Source: Alphaproteobacteria bacterium
Lineage (GTDB): Bacteria > Pseudomonadota > Alphaproteobacteria > GCA-2731375
Direction: 5' to 3'
Length of the DNA stretch: 27,483 nt
Assembly: GCA_030746295.1 (NCBI GenBank)
Contig: JASLMY010000033.1
Span: forward strand, 1 to 27,483
The notes under the pieces were generated by a model. The model was given only the letters and a program-made list of their open reading frames with translations, did no database searches and was not told the DNA's origin. Positions 23,223 to 27,483 of this stretch are shown one piece after another (within the stretch, counting starts at the first letter, position 1; every line of letters starts with the position of its first letter). A program made the translations under genes and the position numbers.

Positions 23223-24187
23223 CGGCGTCGGCGAGGCTACGAGAGGCGACGCCATCGGCGATCGCCGAGGGGGCGCGGCTGCTCGAGGCCGGCGAGTTGG
23301 TCGCCTTTCCGACCGAGACCGTCTACGGCCTTGGCGCCGACGCTACCGACGATAGGGCCGTCGCCCGGATCTTCGAGGCCAAGGCGCGGCCGAGCTTCAA
23401 CCCCCTGATCGCGCATCTGGCCAGCGCCGACGAGGCCGAGGTGTTGGCGCACCTGCCACCGCTGGCGCGCCGCCTGGCGCGGCGCTTCTGGCCCGGGCCG
23501 CTGACCCGGGTGCTGGCGCGCCGGCACGACTGCCCGATCTCGCGTCTCGCCAGCGCCGGCTTGGAGACGGTGGCGCTCCGGGTGCCGGCACATCCCGTGG
23601 CCAACGCGTTGCTTCGCCAGGTCGGGCGGCCGATCGTGGCGCCGAGCGCCAATCCCTCGGGCCGGATCAGCCCGACGACGGCGGCGCACGTGGCGGCGGG
23701 CCTCGGCGATCGTGTGGCCCTCATACTCGATGGCGGGGCGACGCCGCTCGGCCTCGAATCGACGGTGCTCGGCTTCGATGCCGACGGCGCCCCGCGCTTG
23801 CTGCGCCCCGGCGCCTTGACGGTGGAGGAATTGGAGGCGGTTGCGGGCCCCATCCAGACGGCCCTCGACCCCGGCGCGGCACCAACTGCGCCCGGCCAGT
23901 TGGAAAGCCACTACGCCCCCCGCCTGCCGCTCCGCCTGGCAGCGACCTCGGTGGCGGCGGACGAGGCGTTGTTGGCTTTCGGACCCGAGGTGCCCGAAGG
24001 CGGACTGGCGCGGCTCAATCTCAGCGAGGACGGCGATTTGGTGGCGGCGGCAGCCAATCTCTTTTCCCATCTCCACGAGCTCGACGCCTCGGGCGCCCGG
24101 GTGATCGCCGTGATGGCGGTGCCGGAGGAGGGCTTGGGTCGCGCGATCAACGATCGCCTGCGCCGGGCCGGCGCGTCACGACCTTGA
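23219..24187 (+). CDS. tsaC: L-threonylcarbamoyladenylate synthase, Sua5 type
   Basis: A 322-residue enzyme that makes threonylcarbamoyl-AMP from threonine, bicarbonate and ATP for the universal t6A37 tRNA modification. The YrdC domain (about 10-200) shows VAFPTETVYGLGADA, KARPSFNPLIAHL, APSANPSGRISPTTA and GLESTVLGF. The linker QLESHYAPRLPLRL, containing the HYAP motif, and the C-terminal Rossmann-like domain identify the two-domain Sua5 form, not the short TsaC. The start is proposed as TTG 23219, whose last two bases form the TGA stop of the preceding gene (TTGA overlap), giving MTASARLREA. An in-frame start at 23183 would add 12 residues deeper in that gene. It is a housekeeping gene that appears to be coupled to the MaoC-like gene. 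Confidence 0.9.
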   Translation: MTASARLREATPSAIAEGARLLEAGELVAFPTETVYGLGADATDDRAVARIFEAKARPSFNPLIAHLASADEAEVLAHLPPLARRLARRFWPGPLTRVLARRHDCPISRLASAGLETVALRVPAHPVANALLRQVGRPIVAPSANPSGRISPTTAAHVAAGLGDRVALILDGGATPLGLESTVLGFDADGAPRLLRPGALTVEELEAVAGPIQTALDPGAAPTAPGQLESHYAPRLPLRLAATSVAADEALLAFGPEVPEGGLARLNLSEDGDLVAAAANLFSHLHELDASGARVIAVMAVPEEGLGRAINDRLRRAGASRP

Positions 24188-24243
24188 AAATCCGGCAAGA
24201 CTCGGCTTTAAGACGCGATACGCAAGATTGGAGGCGGCCAGAG

Positions 24244-25651
<1,408 letters not shown>

Positions 25652-25654
25652 GGC

Positions 25655-27206
25655 ATGGGTGGCGACCGCGTGCCGCGGATCGCGCTTCTGGGCATCATGC
25701 TCGAGAGCAACGCCTTCGCGCCGGTGGCGACCGAGGCGGATTTCCGCCACCACAGCTACCTCGAGGGCGACGTGATCGTAGAGGAGGCCCGCAAGCCCGT
25801 CTCCGCCATCGCGCGCGAGCTCGCTGCCTTCGTCCAGGCCATGGATGCGACCGGGCCCTGGGAGCCGGTGCCTCTCCTCTTCGCCAACAACCCGCCCTGG
25901 GGGCCGGCCGACTGGGGTTTCATCGACCGCTGCCTCGGCAAGATCGAGGCGATGCTGGGGGCGGCGGGCGCGGTCGACGGGGTCTACATCGCCAACCACG
26001 GCGCCATGACCTCGACCGAGACGCTCGATCCCGACGGCGAGATCGTCGCCCGGGTCCGCGCCGCGGCGGGGACCGGAGGCGGCGGTGATCGTCACCCACG
26101 ACCTGCACGCCAACCTGTCGGAGCGTCTGGTCGAGGCCGCCGATGTGCTGATCGGCTACACCACCAACCCGCATGTCGACATGATCCAACGCGGCGAGGA
26201 GGCGGCCTTCACCACGCGGCTGATGCTGGCCGGCATGCAGCCGAAGTCGGCCTTCATCCGCCTGCCGCTGACGCCGCCGAGTGTCACCCTGCTGACGGCC
26301 GAGGGGCCCTACGCCGACATGATTCAATACGGCCAGCGCCGCATGCGGGAAAGTGGCGGCGCCATCCTCAACGTCACCATCTTGGGCGGCTTCGTCTTCG
26401 GCGATACGCCCAAGAACGGCGTCGCCATCGTCGTCACGGCGCGCGAGGACGAGGTGCAAGCAAAGGCGTTGGCACGCGAGATCGCCGAATATGGCTGGAA
26501 CATGCGCGAGCGCTTTCGGCGCCGCCTGACCCCGATCGCGGACGCCGTCGACCTGGCCCAGACGGTTGCGGCCGACCCGGCCCTGCCGGCGGTGATCTAT
26601 TCCGATGCCGGCGACAACCCGGGCGGTGGCGGCGAGGGGCGGACGACTTGGCTTCTGTCGGCCCTGGTCGAGGCCGGGGCCAGGCGCGTCTACTACGGCT
26701 CGTTCTTCGATCCGGCACTGGCCGAGGCGGCGCACGCCGAGGGCGAGGGGGCGATCTTCGAGGCCGTCTTCAACGCCGGCGCCGAGACCGAGTTCTCGAA
26801 GGAACTCCGGGTCGAAGCCAGGGTCCTGAAGCTGACCGACGGTGAGTTCGTCGGCCGGCTCGGCATCTATCAGGGCCGGCTCCTGACGCTCGGGGCCTCG
26901 GCCCTGCTCGAGATCGGTGGTGCCGGCGGCATCGCCGTCGCCGTGATCTCGGCCCGCCACCAGACCGCCGATCCCATGTTCTTCGAGCAGTTCGGCCTCG
27001 ATATCGCCGAGGCGCGGGTGGTCTGCGTCAAGTCGCGCGGCCACTTCCGGGCCGGCTTCAGCCCCTGGTTCGGGCCCAGCCAGGTGCACGAGATCGACAC
27101 CGCCGGCCTGACCTCGCCGGTGCTGGATCGCTTCCAGTGGAAGAACCTGCCGCGACCATCTTATCCCTTGGACAAGGACGCCGTCTGGACCCCGCCCCAG
27201 TGGTGA
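25655..27206 (+). pseudogene. M81-family metallopeptidase (MlrC-like), disrupted by a single-base frameshift
   Basis: The N-terminal part runs in frame from ATG 25655 (RIALLGIMLESNAFAP, VYIANHGAMTS, DPDGEIVARVRAAA). It continues one frame over from about 26073 (GPEAAVIVTHDLHANLSERL, IGYTTNPHVDMIQRG), to the MlrC C-terminal domain (SDAGDNPGGGGEGRTT) and stop. Removing one base near 26072 in gcggcggggacc gives a continuous 516-residue protein of normal family length. The likely metal site is DLH plus the NPH histidine. Relatives include microcystinase MlrC and many uncharacterised proteins beside ABC transporters. It begins 3 bp after the oxidase gene and precedes a family-5 substrate-binding protein, so a role in processing an imported peptide-like compound is plausible. 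Confidence 0.82.
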
Positions 27207-27227
27207 GACGGACGGTCTCGCCGGCAG

Positions 27228-27256
27228 TTGTGCGGGACCCCAAAACCACCTATCGT
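27228..27256 (+). promoter_or_regulatory. Candidate promoter for the substrate-binding protein gene
   Basis: TTGTGC (27228-27233) and TATCGT (27251-27256) are separated by exactly 17 bp in the 156-bp space before the last gene, giving a leader of about 100 nt. Each box is an imperfect match and no operator is evident. Confidence 0.33.
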
Positions 27257-27362
27257 CCCGGCATGGGATGGCCTCGCTTCTGGGAGGTGGCGCCGCCGTA
27301 ACTCAGCGACAAACAAACAAGCACTTCGGGGGCATCCTCGAACGCAACAAGGAGGCTTGGGC

Positions 27363-27483
27363 ATGAATCTCTGGAAACCCTTCGTCGGCGCGGCGCTCGC
27401 GCTCTCTCTCGCGGCGCCGGCCTATGCCGCCGGTGACGATACGCTGGTCATCGGCCTCAAGGCCGAGCCCTCGGCGATCGACC
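27363..27483 (+). CDS. ABC transporter substrate-binding protein, family 5 (peptide/opine type), 3' truncated by window edge
   Basis: Only 40 residues are visible. A signal peptide (MNLWKPFVGAALALSLAAPAYA, cleavage probably after AYA) is followed by GDDTLVIGLKAEPSAID, the usual opening of the SBP_bac_5 family that binds peptides, opines, glutathione or nickel complexes in the periplasm. A strong AAGGAGG (27349-27355) sits seven bases before the ATG. It follows the M81 gene, and such genes often adjoin dipeptide-type ABC transporters; permease and ATPase genes would be expected beyond the window. Ligand unknown. Confidence 0.85.
   Translation, partial: MNLWKPFVGAALALSLAAPAYAAGDDTLVIGLKAEPSAID

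Noticed and set aside
26060..26090. Programmed ribosomal frameshift in the M81-like gene
   Set aside because: No slippery heptamer or obvious downstream pseudoknot at the junction, and this family is not known to use frameshifting. A one-base mutation or sequencing error is simpler.
27263..27301. Small 12-codon open frame MGWPRFWEVAPP in the leader of the substrate-binding protein gene
   Set aside because: No ribosome-binding site precedes it and there is no sign of attenuation; chance occurrence is likely.

Overview
The window is a GC-rich stretch (roughly two thirds G+C by eye) packed with genes on both strands. Gene content, codon use and protein families point to an alphaproteobacterium, probably Rhodospirillales-like or a related soil or marine lineage. 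This is inferred from protein style only, because no rRNA or other phylogenetic marker is present. I see no tRNA, rRNA, CRISPR array, phage or transposase gene.

Layout. (1) 1-7.3 kb: the tail of a PotA-like ABC ATPase, a luciferase-like flavin oxidoreductase, a TcuA-like tricarballylate dehydrogenase, an alpha/beta hydrolase and a small VOC protein, followed by a complete zinc importer. In the importer znuA faces away from the overlapping pair znuC-znuB, with a plausible promoter between them. (2) 7.36-13.76 kb: six minus-strand genes in tight series that look like one acyl-CoA catabolic operon: PaaG-like crotonase, two-domain VOC protein, second PaaG-like crotonase, long-chain acyl-CoA ligase, acetamidase/formamidase and MFS transporter. 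(3) 13.76-13.99 kb: an intergenic space holding two facing copies of a ~75-bp palindromic element of the same architecture. (4) 14-19.4 kb: MBL-fold hydrolase, glutathione S-transferase, two convergent paralogous LpxL-like acyltransferases and a pentapeptide-repeat protein. (5) 19.5-24.2 kb: TauD-type dioxygenase, long (DmdC-like) acyl-CoA dehydrogenase, MaoC-like double-hotdog protein and a Sua5-type threonylcarbamoyl-AMP synthase whose TTG start overlaps the preceding stop. (6) 24.2-27.5 kb: an FAD-linked oxidase and an M81/MlrC-family protein, both broken by reading-frame lesions, followed by the start of an intact-looking family-5 peptide-type ABC substrate-binding protein that runs off the window.

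How the parts fit: most genes are catabolic or transport functions (acyl-CoA activation and oxidation, amide hydrolysis, FAD-linked oxidation of hydroxy acids, ABC and MFS uptake), typical of the accessory metabolism of a versatile heterotroph. The two structural signals not explained by ordinary genes are the paired palindromic elements at 13,778-13,942, whose stems differ in sequence yet remain paired, and the duplicated acyltransferases that appear to have lost the canonical catalytic histidine. I found no clearly new multi-gene defence or biosynthetic system.
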